From Chlorops oryzae (taxonomy: Eukaryota > Arthropoda > Insecta > Diptera > Chloropidae): a stretch of 64,000 bases of DNA. A program made the translations under genes and the position numbers. The notes under the pieces were generated by a model that saw nothing but the letters and a program-made list of their open reading frames with translations, was not told the origin of the DNA and searched no databases. Below are positions 22,425 to 35,200 of the stretch, piece by piece (position 1 is the first letter of the stretch; each line of letters begins with the position of its first letter). Location of the stretch: assembly GCA_020466095.1 (NCBI GenBank), contig CM035809.1, positions 19,074,430 through 19,138,429 of the forward strand, read 5' to 3'.

Positions 22425-25400
22425 ATTTTTTCCGTATTAAGGAAAAGATTGAAGACTTTTATCCCTAAAAGCGATTTTATACCAAAGCTGATAAATTCAG
22501 TTTAATAATTTCCAATTTAGTCGTGACCTTCTCAATGGTCTATCAATGAAAAGGAACCTTCATTTAAACAGATACTTTCAACTAGGATGCTCTCTGTTCA
22601 TCAACTCAAATTATCCTTCATTTCTCTCTATCTCTCTCTCTCTCCCTCTTTCTCTCATATCTGTATCCCTTTTCAAATTACAGCACTTTACGTTCGAAGC
22701 TCATTTCCCATTTTCTTTTTTGTCTTCATTAGTGATATCCTTTTGCCATTGAATTGAATGCTACTGCTTTCGTATTGAGCTTGCTTCTGAAATAATTCTT
22801 TTTATTAGAAGAAAATACTGAAAGCTCAACCTTGATTTCAATTGAGGTTTTTTTTTATTTTGTATCATGATGCGTTCTGGGAACTTTCAGTGCAATTAAG
22901 AGCAATTTTTTGTTGTCTGAACATGTAGAGTTTTTTATCCAAAGGACATGGAATCAAGCCTTCTATAGCAATATTATTTGATTCCAGGAATTCAAATACA
23001 TAGAAGGGTTACAAATTCAAAATCAAAGTAGATTGAATGATATTTTCTCAGAAATAATGAAAGCATTGGACCATGCAGGAAGGTCACATAAAAATTCATG
23101 CCGAAAGAACAAAGGTGATGTCTTGCCAGCTTAAAAGACAATTTTTCAAACCTAAATTTCTTGGAATCTCACCTTAAACTGTTCGCAGCCTCCACGGTTC
23201 ATTAGGCTCTAGTCAAAACATCATGCCTGTAGAGATTAAGATGAGGTAGATGTTCAAGATGTCAAAAAAATCCGAGATAGGGGCCTCAAAGCATTACTTT
23301 TCTTCCCTTTAAAGACCGCAAATACTTTGAATTACATTCAGATGGACCCCGACTAAGATCTGAAGTCTTTTTGTTTTCTTCAACATTTTTGCAAAGCTCA
23401 AAGTGGCCCAAAAATTCCTCTCTACGCACCTGGCTACAAAAAATTTTGTATTTGATTATACAAAATTGCAAATAAATGCAAAAAAATATCCTTTGAAGAA
23501 TTCTCCTCACGTAATCTATTCAATTCGTTTAAAGTAAACAAATTCAAAAGAAATTACAGGACCACATTTTGAGTGCGCTTGGATTATAATATTCTTTCAT
23601 TAAATTATGTAAATTAAAAGTAGGAAATTTCCATCGAAATTAGCATGGCATGTTTTCCACAAATCAAAGCGACTTACGTAGTTCATCAAGCTCGTTTCAA
23701 TGTAATCACCAGATGACTGCTTCCATGGCATAATAAAACATAAGCTTTGTATGACCGAAGGCATCTCACAATTTTTTTTCCCTCACTCTCTCTCTCTCTC
23801 AGCTTATTCCCATTTAATAGGCTTGAAAATTGACTAAGTGGGTCAGAGGGAGCCAAGCTTTCAATATAAACATAAGGAAAATAATAATAAAAAACAAAGG
23901 CGAAAAATCACAAGCGGAAGTCGAAAAATAGCAACCGTTATTGTATTTGTGTCGGGTGACAAAATTATTGCCACTGTAACTGTCAATGCCATTATCCTTA
24001 ATAGTTTTTACTTCTGTACTCATTTCAGGAAAAATAAAAAGAAAAAACAAAGCTGTTGCTTCTTATTGTCCTTTGTTTTTCTCGTTTTATTACTCTTCTG
24101 ACTTCACACACCTCCGCCATTTTGTCTGTTAGTGGCTGCTGTGTCGTACAACAGCTGTCAGCAGTACAGTAAAATGGTTACATTGTGACAAGTTCTGGGT
24201 CGCTTCAACGTTTTCATGGACTCATGTATGGATGTGTGAGGGTAATTTTTTTTTTGTGAAACCCTGTAGTAAGTGGGAGGACAATTTACGAAGGGCGGGT
24301 ACACATCTAGGATTACTCGAAGGGTGATTGGTAAGCGATTAAAGATATTCATTTGTGAGAATCGACTAGTAGCGTTAAAAGGACTAAATGAAGATGCAGT
24401 GGAAAAGTTATCGATGAAGCAGCATCGTACTCAGGAAGTAATTTTTGGGGTTTAATCCCACTCCTAAATACGAATTCGACAAAGTAGGTAAACATGGAAA
24501 CTGTCACATTACATAGCCTCGTAACGCCTTAAACTCCTCCCGATATTATTTTCTGTTTAAGCCACCGTAACGTCTAAAAAAGTCGCTTTTATCACGCCAT
24601 TATATGGCAACCCTAAGAACTAATTACCAAATACCTGAAGGCAATAAATAAATAATTAAATATGGTTAAGAAAAACTTAATTTTTATTTATTAAAATTAT
24701 TGTTCTATGGGACTAATAGCATGTTTCCACATTGAATTAACATAGTGAGTTAACCATATGGATTAGAGTCTGTAAAGCATCTGCATCAAATCTTATCAAC
24801 ATAATTATTTGTTTTACGTCTCCTGCACCAATATTTTCAATAATAATCGTAATTATATGCTTCTAAATGTCCAAAATAACTCTAATTCATTTAGTTAATT
24901 CACTATGTGAAAACATGCTATAATAGGTCTACTTAAATTAAATGGAATTATCTATCTTTAATGGACCCCAATACTTAAGCCTTGAAGCAGTTAAATGTGG
25001 GAAACGTTCTGTGTTTAAAAAGATCTCAATATTAAAAGGGACCTTCGAATCTATTTTCTCTCAAATTGAGAAGCAGAAACTAATGGTGTATATGTGACTC
25101 ATCGTGGAGTACTTGGAGAGTAGTCTGATTTTCCGCAGGGTGTGGCCATTTGGTTTGCTGAGTGCTTGTGAAATCTTTTTCATATTCTTTCATAGACAAA
25201 ACCGTTTGCTGTCGGCTTATGTTGGTTCGGTGAAGTATTTTAAAAAAATAATTTTCCTTTTCTTTTGTCGTTTGGAGCTGAATCTTTGTTACACCGAACT
25301 CATTCAAACATTATCCAGAATGTCTGCTTGTCTGCTTCAAATCAAAAGTCCTTGTTGAGAATCTAAGCTCGTTTTTTTTTTATATTTTGTTTTTGGGAAG

Positions 25401-25440
25401 AAAATATTTGAATTTTTCGAAGACAATTTGCTGAAATTTT
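22425..25440. other. AT-rich stretch with short CT microsatellites
   Basis: Short CT runs lie at 22,625-22,656 and 23,781-23,800. A segment at 24,170-24,460 contains a T run beside GTGAAACCCTGTAG and may be transposon-derived, but I cannot bound it. No gene recognised. Confidence 0.45.
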
Positions 25441-25446
25441 ATTCTA

Positions 25447-26748
25447 CACCTTTTTCAGTTTGATTTTAGAAAATGTAACAATGATTTCCGAAAGCGTAAA
25501 TTTGAAATTAGAATTATTAAACTGAATTCAGAATCGTAAAATTGAGTTCCGAATGTGTAATTTTGAATTCAGAAACAGAACATTGATTTCAGAATGTGTT
25601 AATTTGATTTCAGATCCGTTAGTTTGAATTCAGAAATATAACATTGATTTCAGAAAGCGTAAATTTGTTTTCAGAAAGCGTAAGTTAAAATTGAGAAACG
25701 TAAGTTTGAATTCAGAAATATAACATTGATTTCAGAAAGCGTTAATTTGATTTCAGAAAGCGTTAATTTGAAATCTGAAGAGTAAAATTGAATTTGGAAT
25801 GCGTTATTTTGAATTCAGAAATAGAGCATTGATTTTAGAATGCGTTAATTTCATATCAGAAGCATAAGTTTGAATTCAGAAACAGAACATTGATTTCAGA
25901 AAGCGTTAAAGTGATTTCCGAAAGCGTAAATTTGATATCAGAAAGCGTAAATTTCAAGTTAGAATAAGCATGTTAGAAATAAAAAAAATCCTTAATCCCA
26001 ATGTTGAATCCCATTGAGATAATATGGTCCAAAATAATGACCTTTGTAAAAGGCCATATGATAATTCCAGAAGTCCAAAGACCTGGTCTCTCTGAGCAGC
26101 GTCTCCAGTACTTGGAAGGGCTCATTGACGAGGCAAAGTTAACGATTTCCGGAGGAGACTGCGCACGGGCCATACATCACAGCACTACATTCCAGGCAGA
26201 TGCACTTGCGTTGCATGATATGCAAGTGGGCATATAAACCTATGTACATAAAAAAATATTTAATGTAAATACATATATAAAAATATATTGTTCTGAATTT
26301 TAATTTACGCTTTCGGAAATCACTTTAACGCTTTCTGAAATCAATGTTCTGTTTCTGAATTCAAACTTACGCTTTCTGAAATGAAATTAATGCATTCTGA
26401 AATCAATGCTCTATTTCTGAATTCAAAATAACGCACTCCAAATTCAATTTTACTCTTCAGATTTCAAATTAACGCTTTCTGAAATCAAATTAACGCTTTC
26501 TGAAATCAATGTTATATTTCTGAAATCAAACTTACGTTTCTCAATTTTAACTTACGCTTTCTGAAAACAAATTTACGCTTTCTGAAATCAATGTTCTGTT
26601 TCTGAATTGAAAATTACACTTTCGGAACTCAATTTTACGATTCTGAATACAATTTTACGCTTTCTGAAGTCATTGTTGTGTTTCTGAAATCAAATTTATG
26701 CTTTCGGAAATCATTGTTACATTTTCTGGAATCAAACTGAAAAAGGTG
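25447..26748 (+). mobile_element. Foldback-like element, copy 2 (long arms)
   Basis: TA (25,445-25,446 and 26,749-26,750) flanks inverted ends starting CACCTTTTTCAGTTTGATT. The left arm (to about 25,970) reads as about 24 tandem units of 20-21 bp (consensus near ATTTCAGAAAGCGTAAATTTG, with ACATTGA-type variants alternating). The right arm (26,290-26,748) repeats them in reverse complement. The unique centre (about 25,975-26,285) encodes the last part of a DDE transposase. Compared with copy 1, this copy has a much longer second arm but lacks about 65-70 bp upstream of the NPIE motif. Confidence 0.85.
25995..26237 (+). pseudogene. C-terminal fragment of DDE transposase inside foldback-like element
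   Basis: The plus-strand frame begins MLNPIEIIWSKIMTFVKGHM, continues IIPEVQRPGLSEQRLQYLEG and LIDEAKLTISGGDCARAIHH, and ends HDMQVGI-stop at 26,237. LNPIE..W matches the motif that carries the third catalytic acid in IS630/Tc1/mariner-type DDE domains, and the remaining roughly 70 residues are the C-terminal helical tail. The first two catalytic acids and the DNA-binding region are absent, so this is a 3' relic kept between the repeat arms. The frame is open here but broken in copy 1. I do not recognise the exact family. The minus-strand frame over the same bases is a shadow. Confidence 0.7.
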
Positions 26749-26754
26749 TAGAAT

Positions 26755-27605
26755 TGCTGAAGAATAATTTTTATATGCGATTATAAGTGGGATTAGTATT
26801 ATGTGGAGTGCATATTGCTGCAGCGACTGCTTGAGTCTTGAATCGTATGAGATAGACCATTCAGAATATGTTTATAGAAATGATTAGACTTCCAGGGAGA
26901 CAGGACTTAGCCACCTCCATCTGACTATTCGTTTGTCAGTATTTAGCTTTATGATCGAATCAATTGAACAGTTTTGAGATACGTGCTTAATTCAGTATGA
27001 AGAGCTATGAAGAGATTAGTAAGACTTTGTTCGGGAACGGATTCGGTGGGAAAAATATTCAAGGGTACTCTCTATTTCTAGGATCTGTCAATCAAATAAC
27101 AATAAACTGCTCTAAACTCTGAAGTCTTAAAGATTTTTTTAATGAATTCTAGGAACATTACAGAGGACTGTTTTGGAAAAATGTCTCTAAGACCGAAAAC
27201 TTTTTAAGGCATCGAATAAAAGTAGCCAAATGGGTTTATATTATTTTCCAAACCCATCGATCAAATAAATTTTTGTACCGAAGTCTTGGGTCAGCACTTG
27301 GGTCTGCTCCCACAAAAAACCTGTCAAAAGTCAGGCACTTCTATACTCTCCCTTTCTTATAATCATTTTATCAGTTCCCACTGGCACTGAACAAACGGTG
27401 GTTACTCCCCCTGACTCCAAGAAGAGATCTGTAAGATCAGGGGAATATCTTTTAAATTCATTCATACTCTTCTCTGTTTTTTGATCGTCCTATTCGGTTT
27501 TATGGCGACAGAGGCCTAAATTTAAACAAACCCAATCCAATATTTCTCTCTGAACACCTGCCTGGAAAAAAATGTGTAATAATGGGTGATGTAAGCACAA
27601 CGTGC
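26755..27605. other. Unremarkable stretch
   Basis: No gene, RNA or bounded repeat recognised. Confidence 0.5.
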
Positions 27606-27609
27606 AGAA

Positions 27610-28245
27610 AAGGCATTTTTTAATAAAAATCGCAAAATTCATCCGAAAAAGCGTAAAAAATTATGGTTTTTGTATTTAAAAATGTTATATCAAAATAAAT
27701 GAAGTTGTCGTTTTGATTGTGTATACTTGATCTAATTATAACATTGCTCATACGTCGGGTGAGTTGCACGTTTACCGCAGCATGTCAATACTGAGAGCAG
27801 CCATATGCACTAGCAATTTTTTTGAAAATCTCACTGTTGTTTCCTCCAATTAGAATGAAACTTTTTTTGAATGAAAGCAAATACTTGGTGGTATTTAAAA
27901 AAAAGAAATTTTAGACTGGCGTCAAACTGGGAATACACTGAAAAATTTTTTTTAAATATTTTTTAGTTTTGTGAAAAAATTTTCTCAGTGTAAAAATTGA
28001 AAAAAACATTTTTGGATTCCGTGTTATATTAGCAATCGGCCAACGTTTGTTTCATCTTTCTATCTTAATTAGTTTTTGAGATATAAAATTTAAAAAAAGG
28101 CTTACTTAAAATGGAATTTCAAGGATATCCAAAGGACTATTCAAATTAGAAAACTAAAAAGAAAGTATTTTTGGATGTCACCTATCGAAAAATCAACAAA
28201 ACTTAAAAACCCCTTTCAGGGTGCCGCAGTCCGCCAGACCCTTTA
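27610..28245 (+). repeat. Interspersed repeat R3, copy a
   Basis: It shares a conserved core (ATTGCTCATACGTCGGGTGA, then CACGTTTACCGCAGCATGTC) and a downstream body (GGGAATACACTGAAAAA, CCGTGTTATATT, TGAGATATAAAATTT, ACCTATCGAAAAATCAA, CAGGGTGCCGCA) with the copies at 29.6 and 37.4-38.0 kb. No terminal inverted repeat or clear coding frame was found. Confidence 0.8.
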
Positions 28246-28249
28246 TGAG

Positions 28250-29330
28250 TTAGATTCAAATTTATTTTTTACCTATTTGCATTAATCTGTACTGCACCTA
28301 GAAGACATCAATATTTCCTCTTGCAAGAAATGTACTTCAATTAGAAATATTCTTTCAAGACTTTGCGAGCAAAGACATTGTCATTCTGTTAATCTCCATG
28401 CCCCCATAACAGAAATCTATCAAGGCTGGTGTCTAAATATGACATTCTCTCGATGAAATCGAAAGACAAGCTCTTATTTGCAGTCCAATCCTCAGTGTAA
28501 ATAAGAAGCATAAGAAGTTCGGACTCAAAATACGACATGTGCGGTCCTTTGAATTGGTGGAATACTGTAGAGATTATCACTTAGCTTTGTCTTTTGCATG
28601 TACGTTTTCAAAGAAAAAATCCCTCACTTGTCATTTTTCTTTTTTTTGTAAAACCACATGTCAAATGCATTTGACAGTTGTAAGCGTATGTGGTTGAAAA
28701 ATGGATCTTTAAGTGTTCCAGCCATGTCGAAGGTCATTTGTCATCGCCCTTGGCTTGGTTAAAGGAATATTTTCGAGTTCTGGATTAAATGTTCCTTTGA
28801 ATTGCAACACATTAGTTTAAGAAATTGAGAAAAACAAGGAAAGGTAATTTGAAAATCTAAATGACATGAGTTCAGTGTGTGATATGCAAGCACCTAAAAG
28901 TTAGATAAAGTGTTAGTATATTAGGGTCTATAGTTGACATGACTTCCACCTTCTTATTTTTCTTTTTTCAACGCAAGCTTTATTTCCATTGAATTATTGA
29001 TAAAATTTTCTTTTCTATGAGAAAATAACATTCTCACAAATGTTACATGTCACAGAATATTTGTAAACGAGACGGGTGGATATTCCGAAAGGGATTTCGT
29101 CAGGGTTTTAGGTAATACAAAACTTTGTATCGTGACTATTTACCCGTGTTACTTTCTGACTTCTAATAGGAGTTTGAGTCCACACAAGTACCCCTTAATA
29201 CGCCACTGTAACCGGTGGTAAGCTTGAATGCTATCTTTAGACTACAAGAACTCAAATATGAAAAAAGAAAAGCAATTTTCCATTCTTGTTATAATTTCTG
29301 TCACAAAAAAATTGGCTTGTCACTAAAACT
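28250..29330. other. Unremarkable stretch
   Basis: No supported feature; short open frames only. Confidence 0.5.
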
Positions 29331-29342
29331 AGAACAGTACAG

Positions 29343-29489
29343 CATTGGCATACGCAGGGAATGATTTTGGAGGGTTCAAACCCTCTAAGAAATCTAAAAA
29401 ATGACAAAGAAATACGATGAAATAATCACGATATATAGTTTTGTAAAGACTCGAACCCCTGCCGAAATTAATTTCTGCGTACGCGCCTG
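29343..29489. mobile_element. 147-bp hAT-like MITE with 8-bp target duplication
   Basis: CAGTACAG occurs at 29,335-29,342 and 29,490-29,497. The ends inside it (CATTGGCATACGCAG and CTGCGTACGCGCCTG) are imperfect inverted copies. A degenerate relative appears at about 54,955-55,105 (GCAGGG...CCTCTGCCGAAA.GAATTTCT). The duplication length and CA..TG ends fit hAT. Confidence 0.75.
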
Positions 29490-29510
29490 CAGTACAGTAA
29501 AAATGACGAG

Positions 29511-30196
29511 TGATATTTCCTGTACTTGAAACTATTTTCGGAACAAGCGTCCATCTCTTCCTTTAAAAATTTTTACAATTTTGACATAAAACATTTTTTT
29601 TTTTAAATAAAAAACGCAAAAACCATCCGAAGAAGCGTATAAAATTATGGTTTTTGGATTTAAAAATGTTATATCAAATGAAATAAAGTAGTCGTTTTGA
29701 TTGTGTATACTTGATATAATTATAACATTGCTCATACGTCGGGTGAGCTGCACGTTTACCGCAGCATGTCAATACTGAGAGCATCCATATTCACTAGCAA
29801 TTTTTTGAAAATCTCACTGCTGTTCCATCCAATTAGAATGAAACTTTTTTTTAATGAAAACAAATACGTAGAGGTATTTAAAAAAAAAAAATTTAGACTG
29901 CCGTCAAACTGGGAATACACTGAAAAAAAAAATAAAATTTTGTTTTTAGGTTTGTGAAAAAATTTTCTCCGTGTAAAAATTAAAACAATTTTTTTTTGAT
30001 TCCGTGTTATATTGGCAATTGGCAAACGTTTGTTTCATCTTCTTATCTTAATTAGTTTTTGAGATATAAAATTTTAAAAAAAGGCTTACTAAAAAGGATT
30101 TTCAATATTGTATATTGATATTTCCTATACTTGAAGCAATTTTCATTTTAGCGTCCATTTTCCTTAAAAAATTTTTCCAATTTTGACATGAAATAC
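29511..30196 (+). repeat. Repeat R3 copy b between an 80-bp direct repeat
   Basis: R3 copy b (29,585-30,115) is bracketed by two similar segments, 29,511-29,592 and 30,117-30,196. Both contain TGATATTTCCT.TACTTGAA, AGCGTCCAT, and TTTTTACAATTTTGACAT or close variants. This arrangement is unlike the other R3 copies. It could be a partial tandem duplication or a larger repeat unit of about 605 bp. Confidence 0.7.
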
Positions 30197-30199
30197 TTC

Positions 30200-30960
30200 A
30201 GCTTGAAGCAAATCCAAGCGATTTGAGCCATCACAAATACCTTCATGACTGTGTAAAGGCCAATAAATTGGTTTTTATTTTTCTCGGAATTTCTAAGCAC
30301 TTTTGTGGTCCTTTATGAATTGGTCGAAATTTTTTTTGTTTGCTGGTAGCCATTAGCCGATCTCTTCACCAAGCAAATATTCGACTTGGGTAAATATGAC
30401 CCCAATCGGTTGGGTTGCTTAAGTGCCTTGCGGTCATTGGACGACCATTTGACGGTTATACACAATTTTGAATGAAAAGGTGAGTTGTTTTGAAAGTATC
30501 GAATTTTCTATTTTTTTTATTTATTTTCTATTTTCACTTTTCCATAGCGTTAGGGAATTCTTTTGAATTACTCTCCTTTCAGAAATGCGCATAAATTTCA
30601 ACACAGACACAAAAGAGCGCTGAATGAATGCAAAATTTTATTTGTTTATTTCAAATTCTTCGAATTGTGCTTAATATTATTTTCAATAAAACAGATTGCC
30701 TTGATACAGGAAAAACAACCTTGAGAGCTATAGTCGGTCAAGGTCGAATTGAATATTGATTTATTTGGCCTCTCTGACAATTCAGAATATTAATCGAATA
30801 AATTTGAGACGTTGAAGGTTATTATGATAATGAGAAAGGTTATTATTCAATCTTAACACTGGAAAGGATACGCCCATTTTCACTTGATTTTGTGTTTTTC
30901 TTTTTCATAAGACTCAACTATATGAAAGTAAAATTGCTCCCTGATTAATGCTCTGGCGAA
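30200..30960. other. Unremarkable stretch
   Basis: Nothing recognised. Confidence 0.5.
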
Positions 30961-30973
30961 CGTTTAAATAGAC

Positions 30974-31182
30974 TACGTTGGGTTAGGATAGTGTGGCTGC
31001 CTTCGAGGGTGTCACACTTAGGCCTCACATGGGTCCGTTGTGATACCACGAATAATGGGAAACCAAAGAAAAACGGAAAGAGAAAATATGACACAAACAT
31101 CCACAACCTTAGCTGGGAGTTGAACCCAGAGCCTCTCGCTTCGTAAGTTGGAATCTCAATCAACTACAACACAGAGGCCGTC
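30974..31182 (-). mobile_element. Full-length tRNA-derived SINE with 9-bp target duplication
   Basis: Minus strand: the head GACGGCCTCTGTGTTGTAG is followed by the B box GGGTTCAACTCCC, a body of about 100 bases, then GTGGTATCACAACGGACCC, GGCCTAAGTGTG and GGCAGCCACAC with a CTAACCC tail. TAAATAGAC flanks it at 30,965-30,973 and 31,183-31,191. It has the same head as the 10.6-kb SINE. The last 70 bases match the LINE end at 15.5 kb. Confidence 0.9.
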
Positions 31183-31191
31183 TAAATAGAC

Positions 31192-32185
31192 AAAATTCTG
31201 ATCAAAAATCCATCTACATATAACTCTAACCTACTCCATTGTAGCTGAATGCAAACTGGAATTTATTTTAAATAAATCTCTGGAATTTAATGTATCAAAT
31301 AAAATTTTATATCAGCCGACAGTAGTGCAAGGTTGACCTTGTCAACAATTCAAGGCAACAAGCTCATACGACTGGAATGCTTATGACCTTGAAAATCCCA
31401 AACATACATTAAATTGAAAACAAGGAAAGAGGAAAGGAGAGCAAAAATCCAAAATAAAATCTCTCTCAGTTGAGATGCAAGAAAAATAAAGCATTCTCTA
31501 AACTTGAACTCAAGCTATCGATATTCGATAAGGAACGTCGAACGGCAATGACACTCACTGGATTGTTGGTTTGTCGTCGAAGTACTCTCTGAATGGTTAA
31601 AATGAAATGAAAAAGATAAACTATAAAATTTAACATTGAATCCGAGAGAATAAAATACAATGAAGATCGAAGGAGAACGTGACGTTCTGGCGTGAATGGA
31701 ATCTGAAAGAATTGGTGACACAATTTCAACAGCATGTGACTAATCTCTAAACTTTGATTGGATTGAATACTTAAATAAAAAAAAAAAAACACGCGTAAAG
31801 AGAATTTTCTTGAGTTGGGAAAGCTTTCAATGGATTGAATTTTGAAGGTGCTTGAACTTTTTGATTAATTCATTGGGATTCCGCAAGTATATATATATAA
31901 GATAATTGAATAAGTCCTTCTTTTTTTGATGGAAGAGAAATCCGTTATAAATTTTTTGACTTTACTAATTTTACTGCATTCTTGTTCTTAAAGAATAATT
32001 AAGTATTTTGCATTTTAGTCGGGTATGTTGGGACACAGCATTTCTTCAATCAAATTTTCTGGAAGAAGGATGAGGAGAGGTACAGTAGTATCCACTTAAT
32101 CATAGAAAATGGCTGAAGTAGTTTTCTTGAATTATTTTAATCAATAAAGATGTCTTAGCTTTGTCACAAACTGGTTAAGTTGGTT
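31192..32185. other. Unremarkable stretch
   Basis: A TATATATATA run (about 31,890) and an A run (31,779-31,790). Short minus-strand open frames at 31,466-31,792 have no recognisable domain. Confidence 0.5.
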
Positions 32186-32199
32186 TAAGACGTAAGAAA

Positions 32200-32261
32200 T
32201 CACAACGAGGCCCATATGCGGCCTAACGTATGTCCCCTTAAAGGGGGAAACCACCCTAACC
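32200..32261 (+). mobile_element. 62-bp 5'-truncated LINE tail insertion with 14-bp target duplication
   Basis: TAAGACGTAAGAAA occurs at 32,186-32,199 and again at 32,262-32,275. Between them lies only the last 62 bases of the LINE 3' end seen at 15.5 kb (TCACAACGAGGCCCATATGC...CCTTAAAGGGGG...CCTAACC). This is a very short, clean product of target-primed reverse transcription. Confidence 0.9.
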
Positions 32262-32279
32262 TAAGACGTAAGAAAAATT

Positions 32280-35200
32280 GGGCCTTTAAAAGCATTGACT
32301 GCCTCAATTTTCTTATCTTTGTTCGGCAGTCCTACTCGCAATAGGCATTTATTTAAGAAGCGCAGCCCCTTATGAAAAAATTGTAATCGTGGCCTAAGCA
32401 AAAGAATTCTGAATCTAATATTATTTTTATCTTATTATCTTGCTCACATTTATGCAAACATACGCCTTTGGAGCTTTTTTGTTAACTCAGCATCCTCAAA
32501 AAATTCAAATATCCCACTTGATCTGAGCACAACAACTACAAAAAGTCCTCCAATGCTCACACTCAAAGCTTTGAATATTTAAATTTGATAGCAATATGCT
32601 AAGCTCTATTTTTTTTCGCCCCGCAGATATTAAAAAAGAATTTCTTTCTTATCACGCATTTTGCGTGTTTACAATGCGTCAGAACAAAGCACACTCGCAG
32701 CCAACTTCATTCATCAGGAAGTGTGTGTGACATAAATCAAACAAACTCCCACAGCGGAAGCCACCAGGAAGCTTAACTCGTTCGATTTTCATGACACTAC
32801 TAGATGGAATATTTGAAAAGCTTAAAGAATTTCAGTAATTTTTTTTTTATTTTCGGTTTTTCCTACAATTTTTTTGTATTTTTTATTTTTCTTGTCAAAG
32901 CATTTGTGAAAATATTTTGACAAAAAGTTGTTCGAGGCTTAAGGCCTAAAGTGTTTTCTTAAATATTAATAGGTACAAGGACTTTCGATAAAAGAGATTT
33001 GTATTAATAAAACTAGATGTCTTTGAATAAATTCGGTTGGATTTAAGTGTCGATTAAAGTAATTCGGCTAGATTGGAAGCCTTAAATCTGGATATAAATT
33101 AAAGTTTTTCTTTAAGGGCTTTCCAACAATTAAAGCTCAACATTTATTTCAAGGAATTTTGGGTGGAGTCGCAAAAAAAATTTCACATTTTTGCTTATTC
33201 ACGTTATCTAATCTCTTCCAAAATTTACCGCATCTGAAGAAAAAAATTTAAATGGATTCTATTCATCCCGAAAATTATGTACATATATCCTTACCTGTAA
33301 TTTTCTCATGCTCATTTAGCTTAATTTGCATATGTGGGGTCTATCGTCACGAACACACACCTGATGTTGCGAAGACATGCGAAAAAATGTTTGGAATTTG
33401 GAATTTTCGGGCACTTCAAAAGAATTCCTTTTAGCAACATATTGCAAGGTGGTTTGGAATTCGGTAGGTAACAAACATAGTTTTGTGCATATTTTTTTTG
33501 GATCCCAAGTTTGAATAATGAATATCTATCATTAGATGTGGATGTTGAGGAAATTTAATGAATTTTTTGGACACACACATTTTGTCCTTTTTGCGTCTAT
33601 AATTTAATCATGCTGGGCTTTTCTCTTGAAACAACAAAAAAACAAAAAATATTTCATTCCTCGGCTGGTAGGTAGGAAACTTTTCTGTGCGACACGCAGA
33701 ATACCTGCAGTGGGCAAAGGAGAGAAAAATTTATGTATGAAAGCTTTTTCTGAAGTGGTTCCGTGATAGTGCCGGTGCACTCAGATTGTAATGCTTTTAA
33801 AGGATGCTAGAATGTTGGATGAAGCCGATAAGTAAATTTCTTATTTCTTATCCTTGTCCTGCGGGTAGTCTAAAGCTGTGCGGATGCCACAGTATCTATG
33901 AAGAACTAAGCTTCTCTCATGAATTTTCCGATAATAGATTTTTATTTAAATTGATCTTTTATTATTGAAAGCTCATAGGTTGAAGTATTTTTGAGAATTT
34001 GTTCGGATTTTTTTAAAAAGGTTTAGAGCTTGCAATACGCAAATTCGCTTTAAAAAAAATACTGCTTTTCCGAGATACTTTGAGTTTGAAGTAAACGTTT
34101 GTCCATAAATCACCTTTTTCATTATTTTGGGACACTAGTCGGAAGACAAATGTAGACGTTCTGTTTTCGTATAGATAAAATAAAAATATGTCCAATTTTA
34201 TTAATCAATTTGGAGTCGTCAATGACACTATTTTGGAAAAATGTCTGAAGTTTCTCAATAGCGGCTTCGTAGCTCTTCTAAGCATTATCGGGTATGTTAT
34301 TGTTTTCCCCTTTCCGGAGAAAGGAATTCCAATTCCCAAATGGATGCGATTTATATCCGTTTACCAAGATTGAGGGATAATTACCTATACACTACGCTTG
34401 GTATATGAATTTTCTGAATTAATTTATTGAAATTTCTTCTCAATATAGGTAAAGGGAAATAAATTGCATTAGATTGGGAATTGAATATCCTTGCCCCGGG
34501 AAAGGGAAAACAATTTCATACCCCCATATGAAAATGGAGAAAACTAATGATGGTCGTCTGAATAATAAGGTCTATTGTGATTAAATATAAAATCATTACC
34601 ATCCAATTTATTGAAAGATATTTTCTGAATGTCAAACGAGTTTAAAGATGAGACTTCGTGAGGTTAACCGAGCTTGACCCTTTTAAAAGTTGGTCCTATC
34701 CAGATCAAATAAAAAACAAATTTCACTGGGTAACGTGAAAAAATTAATAAATTCGTTTCAACCCCTTATACTTGTATCTAACATAGATCTTCCATAAATA
34801 TGAAAAACTTACTCGATTGGGACATATCCATTCTTCTGTCGGTTGATACATTTGTGATCAGATGATCTGTTGTCAGTTAAGGGTAATCTCTCTTAAATTA
34901 AAAGAAAGTTATGGTTCTTATTCTTAGGGCAGAAAAGTGGTCAGGGAAGATTTTATGTAGCGAAATTTCTGTTTATAGAAAACTTCAAAAATTAATTTGA
35001 GGGATTTTGAGTCTTGTTTTGAGACATTCTGGGGAATATTCTTTTAAAAATCTTGCAACAGGGGCTCAGACGTCCTTATTAACAGTTTAGTCATTTATGA
35101 CGAAATTTTACTCGTAGGTGTAATTTGACAATGAAAATTCAATTTGGATGGGGAAAATTGATACGATAGTGACGGAAAACTAGTATAGATTGGCCAACGG

